Positions 51,949 through 59,110 of a DNA stretch of 64,000 bases are shown piece after piece. Under the pieces are notes generated by a model. It was not told the origin of the DNA. It searched no databases and saw only the letters and a list, made by a program, of their open reading frames with translations. Numbering within the stretch: the first letter of the stretch is position 1; the number at the start of each line of letters is the position of its first letter. Source of the DNA: Parasphingorhabdus sp. SCSIO 66989 (lineage in GTDB: Bacteria > Pseudomonadota > Alphaproteobacteria > Sphingomonadales > Sphingomonadaceae); NCBI RefSeq assembly GCF_032852305.1, contig NZ_CP136594.1, positions 1,029,501 through 1,093,500 on the forward strand. The letters are read 5' to 3'. The translations under genes were made by a program, and so were the position numbers.

Positions 51949-53313
51949 CTAAACTAGCGCGCCGGAGAGACTGTTCGGGCCGGCGCTGATGATATCGACC
52001 GTCACCATATCGCCAATTTCATGATTTGCACCATCAATATGCACCGATTGCAGCCAGGGTGATTTGCCGACAAGCTGGCCCGGTTTCTTGCCCTTGCGTT
52101 CAAGCAGAATTTGGGTGCGTTTGCCGAGGGTTGCGGCGTTGAAATCAGACTGTTGCCGGTTGAGCAGGGCTTGCAGGCGTTGCAGCCGCTCGTCCATCAC
52201 TTCGCGAGGGATTTGCTGCTCCATGGTGGCTGCTGGTGTGCCGGGGCGCGGGCTGTACTTGAAGCTGAAGGCCTGCGAATAATTGGCGGCTTCTACGATC
52301 GCCATGGTTGCTTCGAAATCCTCATCGCTCTCGCCTGGGAAGCCGACGATAAAGTCGCCGGAAATGGCGATTCCGGGGCGCGCATCACGTACCTTTTCCA
52401 ATATCGCCAGATAGCTTTCAGCGCTGTGGCTGCGATTCATCGCCTGCAATATCGGGTTGCTGCCCGATTGCACCGGCAGATGCAGATAGGGCATCAGGCT
52501 TTCGACCTCGCCATGGGCGTCGATCAGACCTTGCGTCATGTCATTAGGGTGGCTGGTGGTGTAACGGATGCGCTCCAGACCGGCGATTTTATCGAGTTCG
52601 CGGATCAGGCCATCCAGACCCTGTTCGCGGCCTTTGTCATCCTCGCCCATCCAGGCGTTTACATTCTGGCCGAGCAAGGTGATTTCCTTCACCCCGCCAT
52701 CGACCAGCGCCTTGGCTTCATCAACAATCGCGCCCCATTTGCGCGAGATTTCCGCGCCGCGCGTATAGGGCACAACGCAATAGGTGCAGAATTTGTCGCA
52801 GCCTTCCTGGACCGTCAGAAACGCTGTCGGGCGTGGCTGTTTCGGGCGTGATGGCAGGACGCCGAATTTAGAGTTGGGCGGCATATCGGTATCGATTGCG
52901 CGTTCGCCCTTTGCTGCGGTCTCGAGCATGGAGGGCAGGCGGTGATAGGCTTGCGGGCCGACGACCACGTCAACACTGGGCGCGCGGCGGGTGATTTCCG
53001 CGCCTTCAGCCTGTGCCACGCATCCGGCGACGGCAATGGTCGGGCTGGAGCCATCGGAGCGACGCAAGCGGCCGATATCGGAATAGACCTTCTCCGCTGC
53101 TTTTTCGCGGATATGGCAGGTGTTAAGCACGACGACATCGGCATCATCGGGGTTGCTGGTCGCGACCATGCCTTCGGCGTCGAGCATTTCGCCCATACGC
53201 TCGCCATCATAGACATTCATCTGGCAGCCAAAGGATTTGACGAAATAGCGCTTTTTGTCGCTATCCGTTTTGCTGCTCGCGTCGTGCTCTCGAATCTGTG
53301 CTGTTTCCGACAT
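51949..53313 (-). CDS. miaB: tRNA-2-methylthio-N6-dimethylallyladenosine synthase
   Basis: This 454-residue radical-SAM methylthiotransferase modifies A37 of tRNAs reading UNN codons. The N-terminal cluster cysteines are in [21 protein letters not shown] and [10 protein letters not shown], and the radical-SAM CxxxCxxC is in [16 protein letters not shown] near residue 170. A C-terminal TRAM domain is present. It lies downstream of plsC by 9 bases, in the conserved fur-plsC-miaB order. Confidence 0.95.
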   Translation of the reverse strand: MSETAQIREHDASSKTDSDKKRYFVKSFGCQMNVYDGERMGEMLDAEGMVATSNPDDADVVVLNTCHIREKAAEKVYSDIGRLRRSDGSSPTIAVAGCVAQAEGAEITRRAPSVDVVVGPQAYHRLPSMLETAAKGERAIDTDMPPNSKFGVLPSRPKQPRPTAFLTVQEGCDKFCTYCVVPYTRGAEISRKWGAIVDEAKALVDGGVKEITLLGQNVNAWMGEDDKGREQGLDGLIRELDKIAGLERIRYTTSHPNDMTQGLIDAHGEVESLMPYLHLPVQSGSNPILQAMNRSHSAESYLAILEKVRDARPGIAISGDFIVGFPGESDEDFEATMAIVEAANYSQAFSFKYSPRPGTPAATMEQQIPREVMDERLQRLQALLNRQQSDFNAATLGKRTQILLERKGKKPGQLVGKSPWLQSVHIDGANHEIGDMVTVDIISAGPNSLSGALV

Positions 53314-53322
53314 GGCGCAGGC

Positions 53323-54102
53323 CTATACTGCGCCCTTGTCCTTGAGGGAAGCCGAAAGCGCTTCCTGTATGCGGTTGCGTGCTTCCGCCGCGATCATTTT
53401 GCGGCCCTTATAGTCCTGTGGGTCAAAAGGTTCGAGGAAGTGCAGTTCAACTCTGTAGTTTCCGGGGCGTGTGAATAGACGCCATGCATTGTTTGGCGCG
53501 CTTTCTTCACCGATCCAGGCAATATCGCGCGCGGCCTCACCAAAATCGATAAATACCGGCTGTACCAGAATGCCCGGCGGCGGCGGATCAAGTACCGCCA
53601 GCAAAGGTGCCTTGAACGGCAGCAGAAGCGAGCCATCGGTAGTAGTGCCTTCGGGGAACACCGTGACCGCCCATGTCTCTTCTAGCGCATCGCGTAGCTG
53701 ATTGATCTGCTTGGCCACGCCCATACGGTCTGCGCGCGATACAAAAATGGTGTTATTCAGCGTGCACAGCCAGCCGATAAACGGCCAGGAGGCAATGCCA
53801 TCCTGCGCTACGAACGCGCTGCCATTATAGCCGCCCAATATCGGGATATCGACCCAGGAAAGGTGATTGGCGACAAAGAACACATCGCGCTTGATCGGTG
53901 TGCCGACGACGCGCACCCGCGCGCCACAGGCGAAGGCAACGCTTCTTAGGAACAATAGGGGCCAAGGATTGGAAAGGCGCAATATTCGCCAAATATAATA
54001 AAGCGGCACGCAAAGAATAAGCGCTACAACCATAGTGAGGACGCGCAAGGCAAAGCGGATATAGCCTAGAGGGGAAGCACCCTTCCACTCCTGATAGGCC
54101 AT
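53323..54102 (-). CDS. plsC: 1-acyl-sn-glycerol-3-phosphate acyltransferase
   Basis: This protein of 259 residues from ATG 54102 has the PlsC motifs NHLSWVDIPILGG (HxxxxD), FVSRADR and FPEGTTTDG, and two N-terminal hydrophobic stretches (LRVLTMVVALILCVPLYYIW, LLFLRSVAFACGARV). It makes phosphatidic acid at the inner membrane. The frame stays open to ATG 54252, which would overlap fur by 77 bases; a TTG at 54198 is another option. The shorter start gives the family's usual length but has a weak ribosome binding site, so the start is uncertain. Confidence 0.88.
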   Translation of the reverse strand: MAYQEWKGASPLGYIRFALRVLTMVVALILCVPLYYIWRILRLSNPWPLLFLRSVAFACGARVRVVGTPIKRDVFFVANHLSWVDIPILGGYNGSAFVAQDGIASWPFIGWLCTLNNTIFVSRADRMGVAKQINQLRDALEETWAVTVFPEGTTTDGSLLLPFKAPLLAVLDPPPPGILVQPVFIDFGEAARDIAWIGEESAPNNAWRLFTRPGNYRVELHFLEPFDPQDYKGRKMIAAEARNRIQEALSASLKDKGAV

Positions 54103-54175
54103 TGGCTCGCTGTCCCATTCACGGGCAGCCGATTGGGATGGTGTGTTCTGTGCTGCCTCATTTGGGACAGGCGGA

Positions 54176-54598
54176 TCACTTTTCTCGGTTAAGGGCAACG
54201 CCGTACAATTCCATGCGGTGGTCAACCAGCCGATAGCCGAGCTTTTCGGCAATCACCTTTTGCAGCGCTTCAAGCTCGGGATCGACAAATTCGACAACCT
54301 TACCGGTTTCAACATCAATCAGATGGTCATGATGCGCTTCTGGAGAGGCTTCATAGCGCGCGCGTCCGTCACCAAAATCATGCCGATCCAATATGCCTGC
54401 TTCTTCAAAAAGGCGCACGGTGCGGTAGACAGTCGCGATTGAGATGCGGGAATCAATAGCGACAGCGCGCTCATGCACCTTTTCCACATCCGGGTGATCA
54501 TCGCTGTCGGAAAGCACCCGGGCAATCACTTTGCGTTGATCAGTGATCCGCAGTCCGCGTTCGGCGCATAGCGCCTCAAGATCGATTCTTTGCCTCAT
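54176..54598 (-). CDS. fur: Ferric uptake regulator family protein Fur
   Basis: This 140-residue protein has a Fur winged helix (GLRITDQRKVIARVL, ISIATVYRTVRLFEEAGIL) and metal-binding histidines in EAHHDHLIDVETGKVVEF. The canonical CxxC zinc site is missing: the region after the HHDH motif has DVETG where many Fur proteins have CxxCG. This is common in alphaproteobacterial Fur/Irr-type proteins. It lies between plsC and mucR, the usual sphingomonad neighbourhood. Confidence 0.9.
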   Translation of the reverse strand: MRQRIDLEALCAERGLRITDQRKVIARVLSDSDDHPDVEKVHERAVAIDSRISIATVYRTVRLFEEAGILDRHDFGDGRARYEASPEAHHDHLIDVETGKVVEFVDPELEALQKVIAEKLGYRLVDHRMELYGVALNREK

Positions 54599-54680
54599 AA
54601 AGTCACATTAGCCGATATCGTTAGCGGGGCTCAATTCCCATTATTCGCTGAAGAGATTTAGTGCTGTCTCTATGCCTAAA

Positions 54681-54719
54681 CAAAAATCCGGCTCTTGCCA
54701 AATCTGGCAGGAACCGGAT
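54681..54719 (-). terminator. Terminator of the mucR transcript
   Basis: Read on the minus strand, ATCCGG (complement of 54714-54719) and CCGGAT (complement of 54686-54691) enclose a second stem TGCCA/TGGCA with loop GATT. They are followed by five T (complement of 54682-54686). It separates mucR from fur. Confidence 0.75.
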
Positions 54720-54750
54720 CCTCGACTTAGCCCTTAGATAAGGGTTAGCC

Positions 54751-55179
54751 TTATGCCTTGTTGCGGCTGCCGGGCTTGCGGCCAAGACCGATCTGCTTCG
54801 CCAGTTCGCGACGCTTCTCGGCATAGTTGGGAGCAACCATGGGATAATCTGCGGGAAGGTTCCAACGGGCGCGATAATCTTCCGGAGTCATATTATAGTG
54901 CGTCATCAGGTGACGTTTCAGCATTTTCAGCTTCTTGCCGTCTTCCAGGCAAACAATATAATCGGGTTTGATAGAAGCACGCACAGATACAGCCGGTTCC
55001 GGACGTACCTCTTCTGCCTCTTTCTCTGCACCGCTAAGGCCGGACAGTGCTTCATGGACATTACTGATCAGTACAGGCAGATCAGAAACTGCCACGCTGT
55101 TATTGCTGACATGCGCTGCTACAATGTCAGAGGTAAGCGTTATTAGTGTCTCTTGCAGGATTTGATTATCCTCGCTCAT
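54751..55179 (-). CDS. mucR: Ros/MucR-family transcriptional regulator
   Basis: This 142-residue protein has the MucR zinc-finger module: Cys in IVCLEDGKKLKMLKRHLMTHYNMTPEDYRARWNLP, with two His residues in RHLMTHY, and the basic tail KPGSRNKA. The residue two places after the first Cys is not Cys, so the finger deviates from Ros. This is usual for some MucR homologues. It binds AT-rich DNA and controls surface polysaccharide and cell-cycle genes in relatives. An AT-rich near-palindrome lies upstream at 55227-55242. Confidence 0.9.
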   Translation of the reverse strand: MSEDNQILQETLITLTSDIVAAHVSNNSVAVSDLPVLISNVHEALSGLSGAEKEAEEVRPEPAVSVRASIKPDYIVCLEDGKKLKMLKRHLMTHYNMTPEDYRARWNLPADYPMVAPNYAEKRRELAKQIGLGRKPGSRNKA

Positions 55180-55226
55180 TAGTATTTCTCCCCGTTTTCC
55201 GGAAAATTTTGACGACCCTTGTGCAC

Positions 55227-55242
55227 GCGTATAATTATGCGC
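55227..55242 (-). promoter_or_regulatory. AT-rich dyad in the mucR promoter region
   Basis: GCGT-ATAATTAT-GCGC is symmetric at 14 of 16 bases, with a perfect ATAATTAT core. It lies about 50 bases before the mucR start. The core could act as a -10 element on the minus strand and, because MucR/Ros proteins favour AT-rich sites, as an autoregulatory site. Confidence 0.45.
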
Positions 55243-55303
55243 TGTGCGCGAGTTGGTTACAGCGTGTGTTTATTCAGCGCAAGATGATTGTGATAGAAAT
55301 CAA

Positions 55304-55828
55304 CTATGAAATAGCCTTGACCATCGTAATTGCGTCAAGTTTTTGACCGTGAGTACCAGTATAGTAGTTTTTCCGGCGGCCAATGCGGGTAAAGCCTAAG
55401 CTGTCATAAAATGAAGATGCGATGTTGTTGTGCCGCATTTCGACAAACAACTTCACCACGCCCGCTTTTCGCGCGTCTTGGAAGATCGCGTGCAATAGCG
55501 TCTGTCCAATTCCGCGTGATCGCCATTCGGGCATAATGGCGACCAGCATAAGCTCCAGCTCATCGCCATGTCCCGAAGTAATCGCAAAGCCGATACTATT
55601 TGGATCCAAGCCCTCGTTGCAGGAGGCGGGCTTGTCACATTGCACCAGCCATAAAATCGTCTTGGGCAGCATCAGCATCGATTGGGTCTGTGCGCGATTC
55701 CAGGCCTCGCCATATGCGGGGTCAAAGGCAGCGATCATGATATCCATGACTTCGTCGAGCGCCGCGATACGGTCTGCACATTCTATCACCTTGACCGTGA
55801 CTTTAGCTTGGGCATTGCTCTCAACCAT
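55304..55828 (-). CDS. rimI: Ribosomal protein S18-alanine N-acetyltransferase RimI
   Basis: This 174-residue GNAT enzyme has LELMLVAIMPEWRSRGIGQTLL, with SRGIGQ as the acetyl-CoA loop, and VEMRHNNIASSFYDSLGFTRIGRRKNYY at the C-terminus. Both are typical of RimI. Family knowledge says it acetylates the N-terminus of ribosomal protein S18. Its start overlaps the end of tsaB by 8 bases, the standard tsaB-rimI coupling, which supports the assignment over a generic GNAT. Confidence 0.9.
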   Translation of the reverse strand: MVESNAQAKVTVKVIECADRIAALDEVMDIMIAAFDPAYGEAWNRAQTQSMLMLPKTILWLVQCDKPASCNEGLDPNSIGFAITSGHGDELELMLVAIMPEWRSRGIGQTLLHAIFQDARKAGVVKLFVEMRHNNIASSFYDSLGFTRIGRRKNYYTGTHGQKLDAITMVKAIS

Positions 55829-56483
55829 TTGCAGCCCCGGTCAGGCCTGTTTTGGCCTTGAAAGGCTTGGCGTCGGGTGCACGGACATAAATCGGCTTGG
55901 GAGCAAGCGCTGCGAAATCGGGCTGGCTTGCCGGAAAAGCGCGGGCATCAGGCAGCAGCGAATGCGTTTCGTTTGGGCGCATCGCCTCAGGCAGAAGGGA
56001 AAGGCCACTGCCAAAGACGGGATTGCCGCCGATCATCCCGGCAGCAACTTGTGGTGTCACCGAAACGATATCGGTGTCAGGCGCGGCGCTGGCGCATTGG
56101 TCGACAATCTGGAAATCCTGCACAAACAGCTCCCCATGGCCAGCTTGCATCGCAATGCTGATGGTGCGGCTGTCGATGGCCCGCGCTGCCATATGGGCGA
56201 CCAGTGCAAGCGAGGAATAGCCGCTGACGGGGACATCCCAGGCGATCCCCAATGCCATGGCGGCGGACAGGCCGACGCGGATGCCGGTGAAACTGCCCGG
56301 ACCGCAATTCACCGCAATGGCATCTGCACGGCCCTTATCCGGCAGCGTGGCAATCATCGGCACCAGCCTTTCGGCATGGCCGCGGCCCAGATCGACATAG
56401 TCGCTGGCGATTAGAGCTTCATTGTCGAACAGCGCCACTGAACAGGCAGGGGTCGCCGTATCAATGACCAGCAATCTTGCCAC
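55821..56483 (-). CDS. tsaB: tRNA threonylcarbamoyladenosine biosynthesis protein TsaB
   Basis: This 220-residue ASKHA-fold protein is a partner of TsaD in making the t6A modification of tRNAs that read ANN codons. ARLLVIDTATPACSVALF opens the fold, and VNCGPGSFTGIRVGLSAAMAL is the second signature. The chain is of normal length and lacks the metal-binding residues of TsaD, as expected for TsaB. It is followed by rimI with an 8-base overlap. Confidence 0.92.
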   Translation of the reverse strand: MARLLVIDTATPACSVALFDNEALIASDYVDLGRGHAERLVPMIATLPDKGRADAIAVNCGPGSFTGIRVGLSAAMALGIAWDVPVSGYSSLALVAHMAARAIDSRTISIAMQAGHGELFVQDFQIVDQCASAAPDTDIVSVTPQVAAGMIGGNPVFGSGLSLLPEAMRPNETHSLLPDARAFPASQPDFAALAPKPIYVRAPDAKPFKAKTGLTGAANG

Positions 56484-56526
56484 GCCTTCTGCCCTTTACC
56501 CGAAAGTTGCTTTGCTTGGCGTTGTT

Positions 56527-57120
56527 TTACAGGATGCTGTTGAAACGGTCAAAATCGGGGCGCGGGCCGCGGGCATAGATGGTTTCCGGGTCGCCATAGC
56601 CCAATGTCGAGATGAAGTTTGATTTCACTGTGGGCGTATCGCTGAAAAACTCCGCGTCGACATCATCATTGTTGAAGCCCGACATCGGGCCGGTATCGAG
56701 ACCCAAAGCCCGCGCGGCGAGGATGAAATAGCCGCCCTGCAGCGAGCTGTTGCGCAGCGCGTGAACCTTGCGGCCTTCCGGATCGCCTGCAAACCAGCTC
56801 TTGGCGTCCGTATGCGGGAAGAATTCGGGCAGATGCTCGTGGAAATCGGTATCCATGCCGACCACTACGCTCACCGGGGCCTTGCGGATTTTGTCGGCAT
56901 TGCTGTCCAGCGCATGTTTTGCCAGCCGCTCCTTGGCCTCATCACTGGTGCACCAGACCAGGCGGGCGGGCAGCATATTGGCCGAAGTCGGACCCATTTT
57001 CATCAAATCCCAGATCGCCGCAAGCTGTTCATTGCTCACCGGCTTGTCATGATAGCCATTATAGGTGCGGGCGGTGCGGAAAAGCTGATCAAGCGCGTCA
57101 TCGGAAAGAGGATTGCCCAT
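56527..57120 (-). CDS. Nitroreductase-family reductase, RutE/HadB-like
   Basis: This 197-residue flavin reductase starts MGNPLSDDALDQLFRTARTYNGYHDKPV, with MKMGPTSANMLPARLVW near residue 40-56 and SSLQGGYFILAARALGLDTGPMSGFN near 125-150. These features identify the malonic semialdehyde reductase (RutE) branch of FMN-dependent nitroreductases. No other rut genes are nearby, so its role may be general aldehyde or quinone reduction. It is upstream of tsaB on the same strand. Confidence 0.87.
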   Translation of the reverse strand: MGNPLSDDALDQLFRTARTYNGYHDKPVSNEQLAAIWDLMKMGPTSANMLPARLVWCTSDEAKERLAKHALDSNADKIRKAPVSVVVGMDTDFHEHLPEFFPHTDAKSWFAGDPEGRKVHALRNSSLQGGYFILAARALGLDTGPMSGFNNDDVDAEFFSDTPTVKSNFISTLGYGDPETIYARGPRPDFDRFNSIL

Positions 57121-57230
57121 TGCAGGTGCCTTCCATGTCTGAGGATAGAATATGTGAAGTTCAGAAACGCTTTATGGGATAAAGCGCGCCAAGGGAAGGT
57201 TGTGCGTGCCCGGCTCTGCCGACAATCTGA

Positions 57231-57806
57231 TCAGGCGGCGCGTACTTCGAGCACTTCGGGGACATAGTGCTTGAGCAGCGATTCAATGCCTTGTTTCAGC
57301 GTTGCTGTGGAGGAGGGGCAGCCGGAACACGCACCCTGCAGCTGCAGGAAAACCGTACCCTTGTTGAAGCCCCGATAGATAATGTCGCCGCCATCCTCGG
57401 CCACCGCCGGGCGGACGCGGGTGTCGATCAATTCCTTGATCTGGACGACAATATCTTTGTCTTCGGGGTCTTCGGGGAACTCCTCAACTTCCGGGGGAAC
57501 CGAGATGCCAGAGGCATCGCCGCCGGAGAAGAGCGGCATATCGGCGGAATAATGGTCGAGGAGAACGGACAGCACATCGGGCTTAAGATGTGCCCAGTCA
57601 ACGCCGGGAGCGGCGGTGACCGATATGAAATTATAGCCGTAGAAGACGCCGGTAACATCACCCAGGTCAAACAATGCCTGCGCCAGAGGTGATGCACCCG
57701 CTTCTTCCGGCGTCGCAAAATCCTTGGTGCCGCTGGGCATTACGGTGCGGCCAGGCATGAATTTCAGGGTGGCCGGATTGGGCGTCTGTTCGGTTTCTAT
57801 CAGCAT
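57231..57806 (-). CDS. Nfu-type iron-sulfur cluster scaffold protein
   Basis: This 191-residue protein has an N-terminal Nfu domain (TEQTPNPATLKFMPGRTV, VFYGYNFISVT) and a C-terminal NifU-like domain (DTRVRPAVAEDGGDIIYRGF) with the cluster-binding pair in GACSGCPSS (CxxC). This Nfu_N plus NifU layout is standard in alphaproteobacteria and mitochondria. It transfers Fe-S clusters to client enzymes. The start is ATG 57806, at MLIETEQTP. Confidence 0.92.
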   Translation of the reverse strand: MLIETEQTPNPATLKFMPGRTVMPSGTKDFATPEEAGASPLAQALFDLGDVTGVFYGYNFISVTAAPGVDWAHLKPDVLSVLLDHYSADMPLFSGGDASGISVPPEVEEFPEDPEDKDIVVQIKELIDTRVRPAVAEDGGDIIYRGFNKGTVFLQLQGACSGCPSSTATLKQGIESLLKHYVPEVLEVRAA

Positions 57807-57981
57807 GATTCGTAATTTGGAGTAATTTGGTCCGATTTGCAAGGCTGGAGTGTCAAATATTTGCTTTATCCCGCTGTTAAGATGATTGGACTATTCTGAA
57901 AATGAAGCAATGGTGGTGGTAGGGCAAAGTGCGGGCATCCCTGGACTCCAGTTTTGCTAATCATTTGACAGGAGCATTGAC

Positions 57982-58695
57982 GTGACAAGGCGACTGATCG
58001 GTTTACCCTGGCTCTTCCTCGCTCTCGTGCTGCTTTCTGGTTGTGAGCAGCGCAGCGAGAGCCTGCGTTACCGTTTGACGGTTGAGGTTGATACGCCCGA
58101 CGGCGTGAAGCGCGGGTCCAGTGTGGTTGCGGTAAATGTAAGTCAGACCGGGGATGATGCCTGGTTTGTGTCACCACAGGCCAGGGGTGTGCGTGCCACA
58201 ATGCGCGGTGAGGCGGCGGCGGTGGACCTGCCGGGAGGCCAGGTGCTGTTTGCTCTGCTGCGCAATCAGCAGAGTGTGGATGCGGGTAAATGGTATGCCC
58301 ATAATGCCGTTTATGCGCCGCAGTTCCGAGGCGAATATTCAGGCATTCATCGCACACAATATCTCAAGCACCGTCCCGGGTCGTCTGGCGAACTGACCGA
58401 TGATGCGCGCCCAATGCTGGTAACCTTTGGCGATCTGTCTGATCCAACCAGTGTGATGCTGGTCGATCCGGATGATCTCCCTGCCAGCTTTGGTGAGGGT
58501 GTGGCGCTTAAGCAGATCACTGTGGCGATTACCAAAGACCCGGTGACTACCGGCATTGAAGAGCGATTGGGGTGGATGGATGAATTTAGAAAAGCCCACT
58601 TTGATGGAACTTCAACGTTATCTGAGGATCTCACAACTTCTGATATTCGCGCCCATCTTTCTAGCGGAAACTTTAGCACGGAGTTTGCCAAATGA
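57982..58695 (+). CDS. Lipoprotein coupled to a lipase-like gene
   Basis: This protein of 237 residues from GTG 57982 has AGGAG upstream. A lipobox (LVLLSGCE) makes it a lipid-anchored protein. The body is beta rich and begins YRLTVEVDTPDGVKRGSSVVAVNVS, with GEAAAVDLPGGQVLFALLR near residue 75-93. I know it only as an uncharacterised family seen in sphingomonads. Its stop overlaps the start of the next, lipase-like gene, so they act together. An immunity or carrier role for a lipase effector is conceivable but unproven. Confidence 0.75.
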   Translation: MTRRLIGLPWLFLALVLLSGCEQRSESLRYRLTVEVDTPDGVKRGSSVVAVNVSQTGDDAWFVSPQARGVRATMRGEAAAVDLPGGQVLFALLRNQQSVDAGKWYAHNAVYAPQFRGEYSGIHRTQYLKHRPGSSGELTDDARPMLVTFGDLSDPTSVMLVDPDDLPASFGEGVALKQITVAITKDPVTTGIEERLGWMDEFRKAHFDGTSTLSEDLTTSDIRAHLSSGNFSTEFAK

Positions 58696-59078
58696 AACGT
58701 GATGTTTTCTTGTCGCTTTTAGCATTGGATTCGTACAACCGTGGTTACGGGCAAGGTTTGGCAGGATTGGATGTTAGTGGCGCCATCGGCAATGCAACCA
58801 TCAATACAGACGCATTGCTACGATTGGATCAGCAGAGGGTCATCGACACCGGTTTCTACGCGATAGCCTATGAATGGAATGGCGAGACGGTTATCTCCTA
58901 TCGCGGCACCAACTTCCCTTCGTCCATCAGTCCGGCTGAGTTGCAGAGTGGCTGGGATGATATCTGGGGCGGCTGGTCGCTGTTTACCGGCATCGGCTCC
59001 AACAGCCATGCCGCGCTGGCCCGCGATTTCTACACCAGCGTAACCGGATCACAGCCCAGCATGCCCGTTATTCACTAG
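58692..59078 (+). pseudogene. Lipase-like (alpha/beta-hydrolase) gene, truncated
   Basis: The 128-residue frame starts MKRDVFLSLLALDSYNRGYG and contains FYAIAYEWNGETVISYRGTN and SNSHAALARDFYTSVTG. This is the N-terminal part of lipase-class-3-like hydrolases. In complete relatives the GHSLGG nucleophile elbow follows at this point. Here the frame ends SQPSMPVIH and no such motif appears in any frame before the M16 gene. The catalytic part seems deleted. A short functional form cannot be excluded. Confidence 0.65.
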
Positions 59079-59110
59079 CCAGTCAGCTATAGCATCCATA
59101 TAGGATGGTT

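Noticed and set aside
57866-58357. Minus-strand frame of 163 codons overlapping the lipoprotein gene
   Set aside because: It is His/Pro/Arg-rich without motif, and the opposite strand has a lipobox, a ribosome binding site and coupling to the next gene.
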